From positions 1 to 12,930 of the forward strand of contig JBHHWI010000088.1 in NCBI GenBank assembly GCA_046756445.1: DNA of 12,930 bases, given 5' to 3'. This DNA comes from JACZWL01 sp046756445. Its GTDB lineage: Bacteria; Pseudomonadota; Gammaproteobacteria; Steroidobacterales; Woeseiaceae. A model generated the notes under the pieces. The model saw nothing but the letters and a program-made list of their open reading frames with translations, was not told the origin of the DNA and ran no database searches. Numbering within the stretch: the first letter of the stretch is position 1; each line of letters starts with the position of its first letter. The translations under genes were made by a program, and so were the position numbers. Below, piece by piece: positions 5,767 through 12,784 of the stretch.

Positions 5767-7842
5767 GTGGACGCTCCTGTATTAAAGCCGGCCGATCGCT
5801 ATATCAACCGCGAACTCAGCCTGCTCGAGTTTCACCGGCGTGTCCTCGACCAGGCCCGCGACGACAAAGTCCCGATACTCGAGCGGCTGCGTTTTCTATG
5901 CATTTCCTGCACGAATCTCGACGAGTTTTTCGAGGTTCGGGTGGCCGCCCTGAAGCAGCGGCTGGAGATCGGCGCGCCCGCGCCCGGGCCTGACAAGATG
6001 ACGCCCAAGCAACTGCTGAGGGAGATTCGCCATCGCGCGGTAAGCCTGGTTCGGGACCAGTACGAACTCTTGAACACGACGATCCTGCCGCGGCTGGCTG
6101 CCGAAAAGCTTCGGTTTCCGCAGCGCAAGGAATGGTCCGAAGCCCAGAAGAACTGGCTGAGCCACTTCTTCAGAGACGAAATCGTGCCGGTGCTCACGCC
6201 CATCACGCTGGATCCCTCGCGACCGTTTCCGAGGATCTTGAACAAGAGCCTGAACTTCATCGTGCGCCTGGAGGGCAAGGATGCGTTCGGGCGGCGCAGG
6301 CATCGGGCGATAGTGCAGGCGCCACGGTCCTTGCCGAGAGTTATCCGTTTGCCCGCCCGCCTCGTCGAGGCGGGCTGCGATGCATATGTATTTCTGTCAT
6401 CGATCATTCATGCGCACGTCGATGAGCTGTTTCCGGGAATGAGCATCGATGGTTGTCATCAATTTCGCGTAACCCGAAACAGTAACCTGTACGTCGACGA
6501 CGAAGAAGTCGATGACCTGGTACGGGCCCTGGAGGGCCAACTCGCTGCCAGCCGCTACGGCGCTGCAGTGCGCGTCGAGGTCACCAAGCAGTGTCCCGAG
6601 GATCTCTGCGAATTCCTTCTGGATCACTTTTCCCTCGACCATGCAGATCTTTACACCGTGGACGGGCCGGTCAACCTGAACCGGCTTGCGACCGTCTGCG
6701 ATAACGGACGACGTCCTGATCTTGGCTACCCGCCGTTCTCGCCGGGCATGCCGAGAGAATTGCTGACGGACGAAGACATTTTCACGATTCTGAAAAAGAA
6801 AAATGTACTTTTGCACCATCCGTACCACTCTTTCCGGCCCGTCATCGACTTCATTGCGACGGCAGCTTCCGATCCTGACGTTTTGGCAATCAAGCAAACC
6901 CTCTATCGCACGGGTGCCGACTCCCCGATCGTCGACCACCTCGTGCGGGCGGCGTATTCCGGCAAGGAAATCTCCGTTGTCATCGAACTGATGGCACGGT
7001 TCGACGAAGCAGCAAATATCGCGCTGGCAAACCGTCTTCAGGAGGCGGGAGCACACGTAGTGTATGGCCTCGTCGGTTACAAGACGCATGCGAAGATGGC
7101 GCTGGTCGTGCGACGCGAGCAGGGCAGATTGCGGCGGTATGTGCACCTCGGCACCGGTAACTATCACCGCGGCACGACGCGCATATACACCGACTACGGC
7201 TACCTGAGCTGCAACCGGAAACTCGGTGAAGACGTTCACAAGGTCTTCATGCAGCTAACGAGCCTTACCGAGGCGAACGATCTCGCCAAAGTGCTTACGG
7301 CTCCGTTCAATCTCTTCGATGCGATGATCTTTCGGATCGAGCGCGAAATCGAATTCGCGAAGACGGACAAGGAAGCCCATATCATCGCCAAGATCAACTC
7401 GCTCACGGAGCCCAAGATCATCGACGCCCTGTACAACGCGTCTTCGGAGGGCGTGAAAGTCGATTTGATTGTCAGGGGCATCTGCTCGTTGCGACCGGGC
7501 GTGCCAGGCCTGTCCGAGAATATTCACGTGCGCTCGATCGTCGGCCGGTTTCTCGAGCACTCACGCGTTTTCTATTTCAGAAATGACGGCGACGAGGAAT
7601 ACTTCTGCGCCAGCGCCGATTGGATGGATCGAAACTTTTTCCGCAGAACGGAGACCTGCTTCCCGATCAGGCAGAAGCCGCTGAAGAGGAAGCTCATGAA
7701 AGACCTGAAATTCTTTCTCGCCGACAACAGCCAGGCATGGGAACTGCAAGGCGACGGCAGTTATGTCCGTCTCGACCCGGGCGACAACGCGCCCGTGTCG
7801 GCACAACAGAAGCTGCTCGAGCAGCTGGCTTCGTCATCCTGA
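5767..7842 (+). CDS. ppk1: Polyphosphate kinase 1
   Basis: Ppk1 reversibly transfers the terminal phosphate of ATP onto inorganic polyphosphate chains at the inner membrane or in the cytosol. The 691 residues compare with 688 in E. coli. The N-terminal domain begins with YINRELSLLEFHRRVL, the head domain spans about 120-320, and two phospholipase-D-like catalytic domains follow. His441 in YKTHAKMAL matches the autophosphorylated histidine of E. coli Ppk (His435). His598 in LEHSRVFYF matches the second conserved catalytic histidine (His592). IKQTLYRTG and HLGTGNYH are further family blocks. The start is GTG; an ATG at 5741 is out of frame. It is convergent with ppx, its opposing enzyme, across a hairpin. 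The gene looks intact. Confidence 0.97.
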   Translation: MDAPVLKPADRYINRELSLLEFHRRVLDQARDDKVPILERLRFLCISCTNLDEFFEVRVAALKQRLEIGAPAPGPDKMTPKQLLREIRHRAVSLVRDQYELLNTTILPRLAAEKLRFPQRKEWSEAQKNWLSHFFRDEIVPVLTPITLDPSRPFPRILNKSLNFIVRLEGKDAFGRRRHRAIVQAPRSLPRVIRLPARLVEAGCDAYVFLSSIIHAHVDELFPGMSIDGCHQFRVTRNSNLYVDDEEVDDLVRALEGQLAASRYGAAVRVEVTKQCPEDLCEFLLDHFSLDHADLYTVDGPVNLNRLATVCDNGRRPDLGYPPFSPGMPRELLTDEDIFTILKKKNVLLHHPYHSFRPVIDFIATAASDPDVLAIKQTLYRTGADSPIVDHLVRAAYSGKEISVVIELMARFDEAANIALANRLQEAGAHVVYGLVGYKTHAKMALVVRREQGRLRRYVHLGTGNYHRGTTRIYTDYGYLSCNRKLGEDVHKVFMQLTSLTEANDLAKVLTAPFNLFDAMIFRIEREIEFAKTDKEAHIIAKINSLTEPKIIDALYNASSEGVKVDLIVRGICSLRPGVPGLSENIHVRSIVGRFLEHSRVFYFRNDGDEEYFCASADWMDRNFFRRTETCFPIRQKPLKRKLMKDLKFFLADNSQAWELQGDGSYVRLDPGDNAPVSAQQKLLEQLASSS

Positions 7843-7854
7843 ACGAGAACTCTT

Positions 7855-7882
7855 CTCATCATCCCCCATGCGGGGCGATGAG
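7855..7882. terminator. Hairpin between convergent ppk1 and ppx
   Basis: CTCATC (7855-7860) and CCCC (7863-7866) pair with GGGG (7872-7875) and GATGAG (7877-7882) around a small loop, with a short internal bulge. In the ppk1 direction it is followed by ACAGGTTTT, a modest T run. It lies in the 47-bp gap between the two stop codons, the right place for a shared terminator, although the T run is weak and slightly distant. Confidence 0.55.
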
Positions 7883-7889
7883 ACAGGTT

Positions 7890-9422
7890 TTAGCTGAAAT
7901 CGAGTTTTAATCCGGCATCCGCAAGATATCGTTGTTCACGCTCCAGGTCCGCCACGGTCAGCGGATTTGTCGCAAGCCATCGGGCGGGAAACTTCAGGCG
8001 CACCGTGTCTTTGCCGACATTGAGCGCCACCTTCGGCAACTGAAGCGTCGATCGACTGCGGTTCAACAAGACCGCCAGGCGCAGCAACAAGGCCAGGCGC
8101 AATGTTCGATCCCGCCGCGCGCCCGGAATCCTGAGGCTCGCGCTCATGTCGATCTGTCTTCTCTGGTTGGCGATCAGAAATGCGAGAGCAATCTGCTCGG
8201 CGCGAGGAAACCCCGGCAAATCGGCATTCTCGACAATGTATGCACCGTGCCGCTGGTAAGCATCGTGTGCAACGTCGAGTCCTATTTCGTGCAGCGTGGA
8301 TGCCCACTCGAGCAAGCTCGCCGCCAGCGGAGACGCGAGCTTCCATGGCATCCTGCACTGGTTGAGCAGATCGTTCGCCGTTCCCGCGACGCGCGCCGCC
8401 TGGGCTGCATCGACGTTGTATCGCGATGCCAGCGCCCGAACGCTTCGCTCCCGGGCATCCTCGTGATGAAGCCTGCCGAGATGGTCATACAGAAGACCCT
8501 CGCGGAGCGCGCCGTCGGATATCGTCAGCCTGTCGATGCGCAACACCTCGAGCAGTTCGACAAGTATCGACAACCCGCCCGGCCAGACCTGTGCACGCCG
8601 CTGGGAGAGTCCGGGCAATGAAAGCGAGGAAGTGTCTTCGAACGCCAGGGCTCTCTCGATCAGGCGTTCCACCGCCTCGGGCGTCAGGTCATTCGATTCG
8701 ATGACCCCGAGTTCGCGAGCCACCGCCCCGGTCGCGATGATCGTGCCGGACGTGCCGATGGACTCGATATCGGCCGTGTCGCGAAAATACGCCTTGACCG
8801 GTCGAAGTTCCAGGCTGGCCGCGAGCCTTGCTTCGTCGAACCTGCGCTTCGATATCCTGCCGTCTTCGAAATGCCGCTCTGTCATCGCCACACATCCGAG
8901 GTGCAAGCTCTCGAGCGCTTGCGGTGTCGGTCCCCGACCCAGAATCAGCTCCGTGCTGCCGCCACCAATATCGAGGACGAGCCGCAGACCTTCATTCGGC
9001 GGCAGGCTGTGAGTCACGCCGTTGTAGATCAGGCGAGCTTCTTCGATACCCGACACGATCTCGATCGGCTGACCGAGCGCCGCCTCCGCTTCGGCGAGGA
9101 ACTGCTGGCTATCTCGGGCCCGCCTGAGCGCGTTCGTTCCTGCCGCCCGTACGCTCGATGCATGCATGTTGCGCAATCGCTCTCCGAATCGGGACAGACA
9201 CTCGATTGCGCGTTGCTTTGCAGCGTCCGAGAGCCGGTTATCCTTACTCAAACCTTCCGCAAGCCTGACTGTCTCCCGGAGTCGATCGATAATAGCGAGC
9301 TGGCCGTGCCGCAGCTCGCCAACGACCATGTGAAAGCTGTTGGAGCCCAGATCTACCGCAGCGATTACCGCAGGCGCCAGCTCACGTTCGGGTTCGCTTG
9401 CCGATACTTCGCTGGTGCTTAT
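7890..9422 (-). CDS. ppx: Exopolyphosphatase (Ppx/GppA family), non-canonical start
   Basis: Ppx removes phosphate from the ends of polyphosphate and opposes Ppk1; the family also includes pppGpp phosphohydrolases. From the ATA at 9422 the product has 510 residues, against 513 in E. coli Ppx. The N-terminal motif AAVDLGSNSFHMVV, the DIGGGSTELILG motif and GTSGTI form the ASKHA-fold phosphatase site. A C-terminal HD-like helical domain (HEIGLDVAHDAYQRHG) follows. No ATG, GTG or TTG occurs between the in-frame TGA of erpA and the essential DLGSNS motif. The first Met (9329) lies inside that motif and would destroy it. ATA 9420-9422 would give (M)STSEVSASE, a typical N-terminus, with AGCGGA 7 nt upstream; CTG at 9378-9380 is an alternative. 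It is the last gene of the erpA operon. Confidence 0.88.
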   Translation of the reverse strand: MSTSEVSASEPERELAPAVIAAVDLGSNSFHMVVGELRHGQLAIIDRLRETVRLAEGLSKDNRLSDAAKQRAIECLSRFGERLRNMHASSVRAAGTNALRRARDSQQFLAEAEAALGQPIEIVSGIEEARLIYNGVTHSLPPNEGLRLVLDIGGGSTELILGRGPTPQALESLHLGCVAMTERHFEDGRISKRRFDEARLAASLELRPVKAYFRDTADIESIGTSGTIIATGAVARELGVIESNDLTPEAVERLIERALAFEDTSSLSLPGLSQRRAQVWPGGLSILVELLEVLRIDRLTISDGALREGLLYDHLGRLHHEDARERSVRALASRYNVDAAQAARVAGTANDLLNQCRMPWKLASPLAASLLEWASTLHEIGLDVAHDAYQRHGAYIVENADLPGFPRAEQIALAFLIANQRRQIDMSASLRIPGARRDRTLRLALLLRLAVLLNRSRSTLQLPKVALNVGKDTVRLKFPARWLATNPLTVADLEREQRYLADAGLKLDFS

Positions 9423-9434
9423 TTGATTATCCGC

Positions 9435-9803
9435 TCAGACGGTGAACGACGATCCGCAGCCGCAAGTCGTCGTCGCGTTCGGATTGCGAATCACGAATTG
9501 CGCGCCCTGCAGATCTTCCTTGTAGTCGATCTCGGCGCCCATAAGATACTGCACGCTCATCGGATCGACGACCAGGGTGACGCCCTGGTTTTCGACACTC
9601 GAGTCTCCTTCTTCGATTTTCTCATCGAAAGTAAACCCGTATTGAAAACCGGAGCAGCCGCCGCCTGCCACGAATACGCGCAGCATAAGATCAGGATTAT
9701 CTTCTTCGGCAATCAATTCACTGACCTTGCTAGCCGCCGCATCCGTGAACACCAGCGGAGGCGGAGCGGCTACTGATCCAATTGTTGGCGTGTCATTATC
9801 CAT
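9435..9803 (-). CDS. erpA: A-type iron-sulfur carrier protein ErpA
   Basis: ErpA accepts Fe-S clusters from the assembly scaffold and delivers them to apoproteins, including isoprenoid-synthesis enzymes in enterics. The 122 residues contain the three ligand cysteines of A-type carriers: Cys50 in GGGCSGFQYGF, and Cys114 and Cys116 in CGCGSSF at the C-terminus. The ending GCGSSFTV closely parallels E. coli ErpA, so the TGA at 9435-9437 is the natural stop. The N-terminal 20 residues are variable, as usual. ErpA rather than IscA or SufA is preferred from the overall sequence and because erpA lies near tyrS, anmK and M23 genes in Pseudomonas. Its ATG is 2 nt after the bactofilin stop, so translation is probably coupled. 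Confidence 0.93.
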   Translation of the reverse strand: MDNDTPTIGSVAAPPPLVFTDAAASKVSELIAEEDNPDLMLRVFVAGGGCSGFQYGFTFDEKIEEGDSSVENQGVTLVVDPMSVQYLMGAEIDYKEDLQGAQFVIRNPNATTTCGCGSSFTV

Positions 9804-9805
9804 GT

Positions 9806-10243
9806 CTAGGTGCTCGCGGCAGCGGCCGGCCTTACGGTTACTTCAATGTCATCACTGGTCTTGCTTGTTCGCAACGGTACCTGCCCATCCGGTTGATGAA
9901 CGAGCTTGCCATTAATCTCGGCGCCGATCGCCATTTCGATCAGATTGTAATACACATTGCCTATGACCCTGGCTGTCGGCCCAAGTTCGACCCGTCGATT
10001 CGCGAACACATCACCGCGGACAATACCGTTGAGGACGACATATGGCACGGTCACACCGCCTTCGACAATGGCGTCTTCGCTGATACTCAACGCCGAATTA
10101 CTGTCCGGTGCTGCATTGACATTCCCTTTTACGGTGCCGTCGATATGACAACCGCCTTCAAAGAACAAGTCGCCGTTTACTTTTGAATTTGGTCCGACAA
10201 GCGTGTCAATGATGCTGTGTCGGCGTTGCTTGCGCCCGAACAT
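9806..10243 (-). CDS. Bactofilin (polymer-forming cytoskeletal protein)
   Basis: Bactofilins form nucleotide-independent filaments, often at the inner face of the membrane, and scaffold local cell-wall synthesis or hydrolysis. The product has 145 residues. A short basic N-terminus (MFGRKQRRH) precedes a beta-helix core at about 10-115 with the repeating pattern of the family (SKVNGDLFFEGGCHIDGTVKG, VILNGIVRGDVFANRRVELG-type turns, ARVIGNVYYNLIEMAIGAEINGKL), followed by a disordered tail. AGGGAG (10250-10255) before the ATG is a good ribosome binding site. The gene starts 15 bp after the membrane coiled-coil gene and ends 2 bp before erpA, so it sits within one operon. Confidence 0.94.
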   Translation of the reverse strand: MFGRKQRRHSIIDTLVGPNSKVNGDLFFEGGCHIDGTVKGNVNAAPDSNSALSISEDAIVEGGVTVPYVVLNGIVRGDVFANRRVELGPTARVIGNVYYNLIEMAIGAEINGKLVHQPDGQVPLRTSKTSDDIEVTVRPAAAAST

Positions 10244-10258
10244 GTATTACTCCCTGGA

Positions 10259-10981
10259 CTAGCTCTGGCCGGTTTGCCAGAGGAAACTCTGCTTAATGCT
10301 CGCGATCGATTTCGTTCGCGAAAGTACTTCTACGTTGACCTTCTCCGGCAGAAAACCCTCCGGCAATATGAGCTGCCGGTCGAAGTTCTGAAAGTATCGA
10401 AACGAAAAAGGCCAGTTGCTTTGTTCGTCTGCCGGTACAAGTTGTTCAAGATTGTACGTGGTCGCTATCCCGTCCTGTGCGCCCTCCAGGCTGAAGTTTA
10501 CTTCGCCCTTTACGCTGCGATCGTGCTGCATGACCTGAATCAGAACGAGCCTGACGTGGTACTCCCTGTCGTCCCTGCCCTTTCTCAGGCGCAGGTCCTG
10601 AACCCTGAGGCCGCGTTGGCCGTCGGCCGGGGAAATAATGCCGCGATAGAAAGCGATAGCATCGCGCTGTTCCTGAATCTTCTCCTGCAGATTCGCAAGG
10701 CTCGTTTCCACGTCCGCGTAGGCTTCACGATCAATATGGCGGTGCGTCTCGAGAAGCGCGATTTCCTGCTTGAGCGCGACGATCGTCTTTTCGAGCTCCG
10801 CAATCTCATCCTCGTAATCTTTCCGTTGCTGCGCCGCATCGACGATGTTGTAGTCGGCCTGAATGCGTCCGAATTCGAATACCAGGTATCCGCCGACGGC
10901 AAACGCAATGACGATCGCTGCCCCGACGGCCCACGTGCGCCCGATGCTGTATTTGTACGAGGCTGAACTGCTGCCTGCCAC
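10259..10981 (-). CDS. Single-pass membrane coiled-coil protein (DUF6776-like)
   Basis: The product has 240 residues from a GTG start. A short N-terminus is followed by one membrane segment (about 16-37). A charged heptad-rich coiled coil runs from about 45 to 112 (DYEDEIAELEKTIVALKQEI, LANLQEKIQEQRDAIAFYRG). A beta-rich C-terminal region from about 120 to 240 (VQDLRLRKGRDDREYHVRLVLIQ) ends in FSFRYFQNFDRQLILPEGF and a final Phe-Leu-Trp block. By positive charge before the membrane segment, the coiled coil and C-terminus should be periplasmic. I believe it belongs to the uncharacterised DUF6776 family, from memory. It lies 15 bp upstream of a bactofilin gene, and its build resembles membrane partners of bactofilins, but that role is inferred. 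Confidence 0.8.
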   Translation of the reverse strand: MAGSSSASYKYSIGRTWAVGAAIVIAFAVGGYLVFEFGRIQADYNIVDAAQQRKDYEDEIAELEKTIVALKQEIALLETHRHIDREAYADVETSLANLQEKIQEQRDAIAFYRGIISPADGQRGLRVQDLRLRKGRDDREYHVRLVLIQVMQHDRSVKGEVNFSLEGAQDGIATTYNLEQLVPADEQSNWPFSFRYFQNFDRQLILPEGFLPEKVNVEVLSRTKSIASIKQSFLWQTGQS

Positions 10982-11130
10982 GACGGCCCCCGGTTGTGTT
11001 CCAGTGCCTTATGTTACGCGCAGGCTCGGGCAAACAGAAGTGCGACAGATCACGGAATCTGCCAAAAATCAGCAGGTAATTGGGGATTCTTCGTGCCAGA
11101 TGTGGCCCCAATCCGTTATGCGGCAATGGA
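10982..11130. other. Gap between rppH and the membrane coiled-coil gene
   Basis: This 149-bp stretch carries no gene I can support. On the minus strand TAACAT with a weak -35 lies about 30 nt before the GTG start and could be a promoter for the coiled coil-bactofilin-erpA-ppx cluster. The match is too poor to call. No clear terminator for rppH is visible. Confidence 0.4.
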
Positions 11131-11748
11131 TCAGGGTACTCGAGTCGACGATGCCGGCGATCGAGACAGGCTCTGGTTCCTCTCGAGCCGGGCTGCCTTC
11201 AGGTCCTTGTCGAACACCGCACGCCAGCGCTTCGGCCACCACCTTGGTCGCGGCGGCAATCCCGTCGGGTATATGTAGGGACCGAGTTCGTGCAGTGCCC
11301 TTGCATAGACGCGCCGCTTGAAATATATGACCTCATTAACCGGACGCCAGAAGTCCACCCAGCGCCAGCGGTCGAATTCCGGACTGTCGCCACGATCGAA
11401 GCGTACTCTCCCTTCGGGACCCACCAGTTTGAGAATGAACCACCGTTGTTTCTGGCCGATGCAAAGCGGCTTGCCGTCACGCCGCATGAATTTCTCCGGC
11501 AGCCGGTATCTCAACCAGTCGCGGGTCGCGCCGAGAATCTCGACATCTTCGGCGTCGAGGCCGACTTCCTCCTGCAATTCGCGATACATGGCCTCTTCGG
11601 GGCTTTCGCCGACATGCATGCCCCCCTGTGGAAACTGCCAGCCCTTACTGCCGATGCGCCCGGCTAGCAACAACTTGGCATCCGCATTTGAAAGAATGAT
11701 GCCGACATTTGCCCGAAAGCCGTCTGAATCGATGTCGTCGTTGCTCAT
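11131..11748 (-). CDS. rppH: RNA pyrophosphohydrolase (Nudix)
   Basis: RppH removes pyrophosphate (or gamma phosphate) from the 5' end of mRNAs and so triggers RNase E-dependent decay. The product has 205 residues. It starts with the family pattern DSDGFRANVGIIL and GWQFPQGG. The Nudix box G-x5-E-x7-REL-x-EEVGL occupies residues 42-64, with all catalytic glutamates present. RDWLRYRLPEKF, CIGQKQRWF and the WRWVDFWRPV blocks follow E. coli RppH closely. It is about 30 residues longer than E. coli RppH (176), through a basic C-terminal tail (PRWWPKRWRAVFDKDLKAAR). The ATG at 11748 is chosen by alignment to the family. The frame is open further upstream, so a GTG at about 11769 remains possible. 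It is divergent from the permease gene and is followed after 149 bp by the coiled-coil gene. Confidence 0.95.
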   Translation of the reverse strand: MSNDDIDSDGFRANVGIILSNADAKLLLAGRIGSKGWQFPQGGMHVGESPEEAMYRELQEEVGLDAEDVEILGATRDWLRYRLPEKFMRRDGKPLCIGQKQRWFILKLVGPEGRVRFDRGDSPEFDRWRWVDFWRPVNEVIYFKRRVYARALHELGPYIYPTGLPPRPRWWPKRWRAVFDKDLKAARLERNQSLSRSPASSTRVP

Positions 11749-11759
11749 GTGATCTAATG

Positions 11760-11788
11760 AATATTCCACTAAACCGCCGGGCTGTCCA
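11760..11788 (-). promoter_or_regulatory. Possible rppH promoter
   Basis: On the minus strand TGGACA (11783-11788), a 17-bp spacer and AATATT (11760-11765) match the sigma70 pattern at five and four of six positions. The predicted start near 11753 would leave a leader of only about 5 nt before the ATG, so this is tentative. Confidence 0.25.
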
Positions 11789-11793
11789 GGAGA
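11788..11793 (+). promoter_or_regulatory. Ribosome binding site supporting the TTG start of the permease
   Basis: AGGAGA lies 7 nt before the TTG at 11801, a near-ideal Shine-Dalgarno site. It justifies the TTG start and overlaps the possible rppH -35 on the other strand. Confidence 0.75.
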
Positions 11794-11800
11794 CCTTATC

Positions 11801-12784
11801 TTGATAACCAGACGCCAGGGCCTGCTGTTTTGCGGACTGGCGGCGCTTGCGGCATTGGCCGTTCTGGCCGCCATGGCGTCCGGCAGCGCGACGGTCAGCA
11901 TGGTGGAGGTCATCAGGACGTTCAGCGGCGACGCGCCCGATCATATCCGCATGCTTGTCATGGATTTGCGTCTGCCGAGGGCGCTGACCGCCTTCGGCGT
12001 CGGCGGTCTGCTCGCGGTCGCAGGCGTTCTGATGCAGGTGCTTCTGCGCAATCCCCTGGCGGAACCCTACATCCTGGGCAGCTCCGGCGGCGCCGCAGTG
12101 GCCGCCTTGCTCTGCATGCTGCTTGGCTTGAGCAGCATGATCGTCGATCTGGCCGCGTTCGGCGGCGCCATGGCGGCGACGCTTCTGGTGTTTTCGATTG
12201 CTCAGGGCACCGGTAGCTGGACGCCCACCCGCCTGTTGCTGACGGGCGTGGTTCTGGCGGCGGGGTTCAGTGCGGCGACCACGCTGCTGCTGGCATTGAG
12301 CCCCGACCAGAACCTGCGCGGCATGCTGTTCTGGCTTATGGGTGACCTGAGTTTCGCGTATGCGCCGGCCCGCAGCCTGTGGTTGCTCGCCGCAATCAGC
12401 ATCGCAGGAGTTCTTGTCGCGCGGCATCTCAATGTCCTTGCCCGCGGGGAACTGCAGGCAGCGATCGTCGGGCTGCCGGTCGCCGCGTTTCGCCTGATCA
12501 TTTTCGCGGTCACCGCGCTCGCGACGGCTGTCTCCGTCACCACCGTCGGGGTTATCGGCTTTATCGGCCTGGTGGTTCCGCATCTGATCCGGCTTGTCGT
12601 CGGCAGCGATCACCGAATCGTGTTGCCGGCTTCGGCAGTGGCCGGCGGCTGCCTGCTGGTTGTCGCAGACACGCTCGCAAGAACCGTGATGGCGCCGCGT
12701 CAATTGCCGGTGGGCGCGCTCACAGCGGCCCTGGGTGTGCCCCTGTTTCTCATACTCATGAGCCGTAGCCGGCGGACAGCCTAG
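11801..12784 (+). CDS. FecCD/BtuC-type ABC transporter permease
   Basis: This inner-membrane permease belongs to the BtuC/FecCD/FhuB family that imports vitamin B12, iron-siderophores or haem together with a periplasmic binding protein and an ATPase. The 327 residues are typical and hydrophobic throughout, consistent with about ten membrane helices. Diagnostic blocks are LRLPRALTAFGVGGLLAVAG near residues 57-76, QVLLRNPLAEPYILGSSGGA, FWLMGDLSFA, and the coupling region GVIGFIGLVVPHLIRLVVGSDHR. The last of these contacts the ATPase in BtuC. The substrate cannot be told from the permease alone. No binding protein or ATPase gene is in the window, and the usual downstream ATPase position is occupied by repeat-like DNA. 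It starts with TTG and is divergent from rppH. Confidence 0.93.
   Translation: MITRRQGLLFCGLAALAALAVLAAMASGSATVSMVEVIRTFSGDAPDHIRMLVMDLRLPRALTAFGVGGLLAVAGVLMQVLLRNPLAEPYILGSSGGAAVAALLCMLLGLSSMIVDLAAFGGAMAATLLVFSIAQGTGSWTPTRLLLTGVVLAAGFSAATTLLLALSPDQNLRGMLFWLMGDLSFAYAPARSLWLLAAISIAGVLVARHLNVLARGELQAAIVGLPVAAFRLIIFAVTALATAVSVTTVGVIGFIGLVVPHLIRLVVGSDHRIVLPASAVAGGCLLVVADTLARTVMAPRQLPVGALTAALGVPLFLILMSRSRRTA

Noticed and set aside
6397..7239. 280-codon open frame on the minus strand inside ppk1
   Set aside because: It is antisense to conserved ppk1 catalytic domains and has no recognisable protein features.
7890..9329. ppx starting at the first ATG (9329)
   Set aside because: It would remove the DLGSNS phosphate-binding motif needed for activity. 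The conserved sequence clearly continues upstream.
8871..9776. 301-codon open frame on the plus strand
   Set aside because: It is antisense to ppx and erpA, both of which have clear motifs. No ribosome site or family signal was seen.
10217..10966. 249-codon open frame on the plus strand
   Set aside because: It is antisense to the membrane coiled-coil gene, whose membrane segment, heptads and operon position are convincing.
11645..12703. 352-codon open frame on the minus strand, rich in Arg, Gln, Asp and His
   Set aside because: It is antisense to the permease. The odd composition is the expected complement of a hydrophobic GC-rich coding strand.
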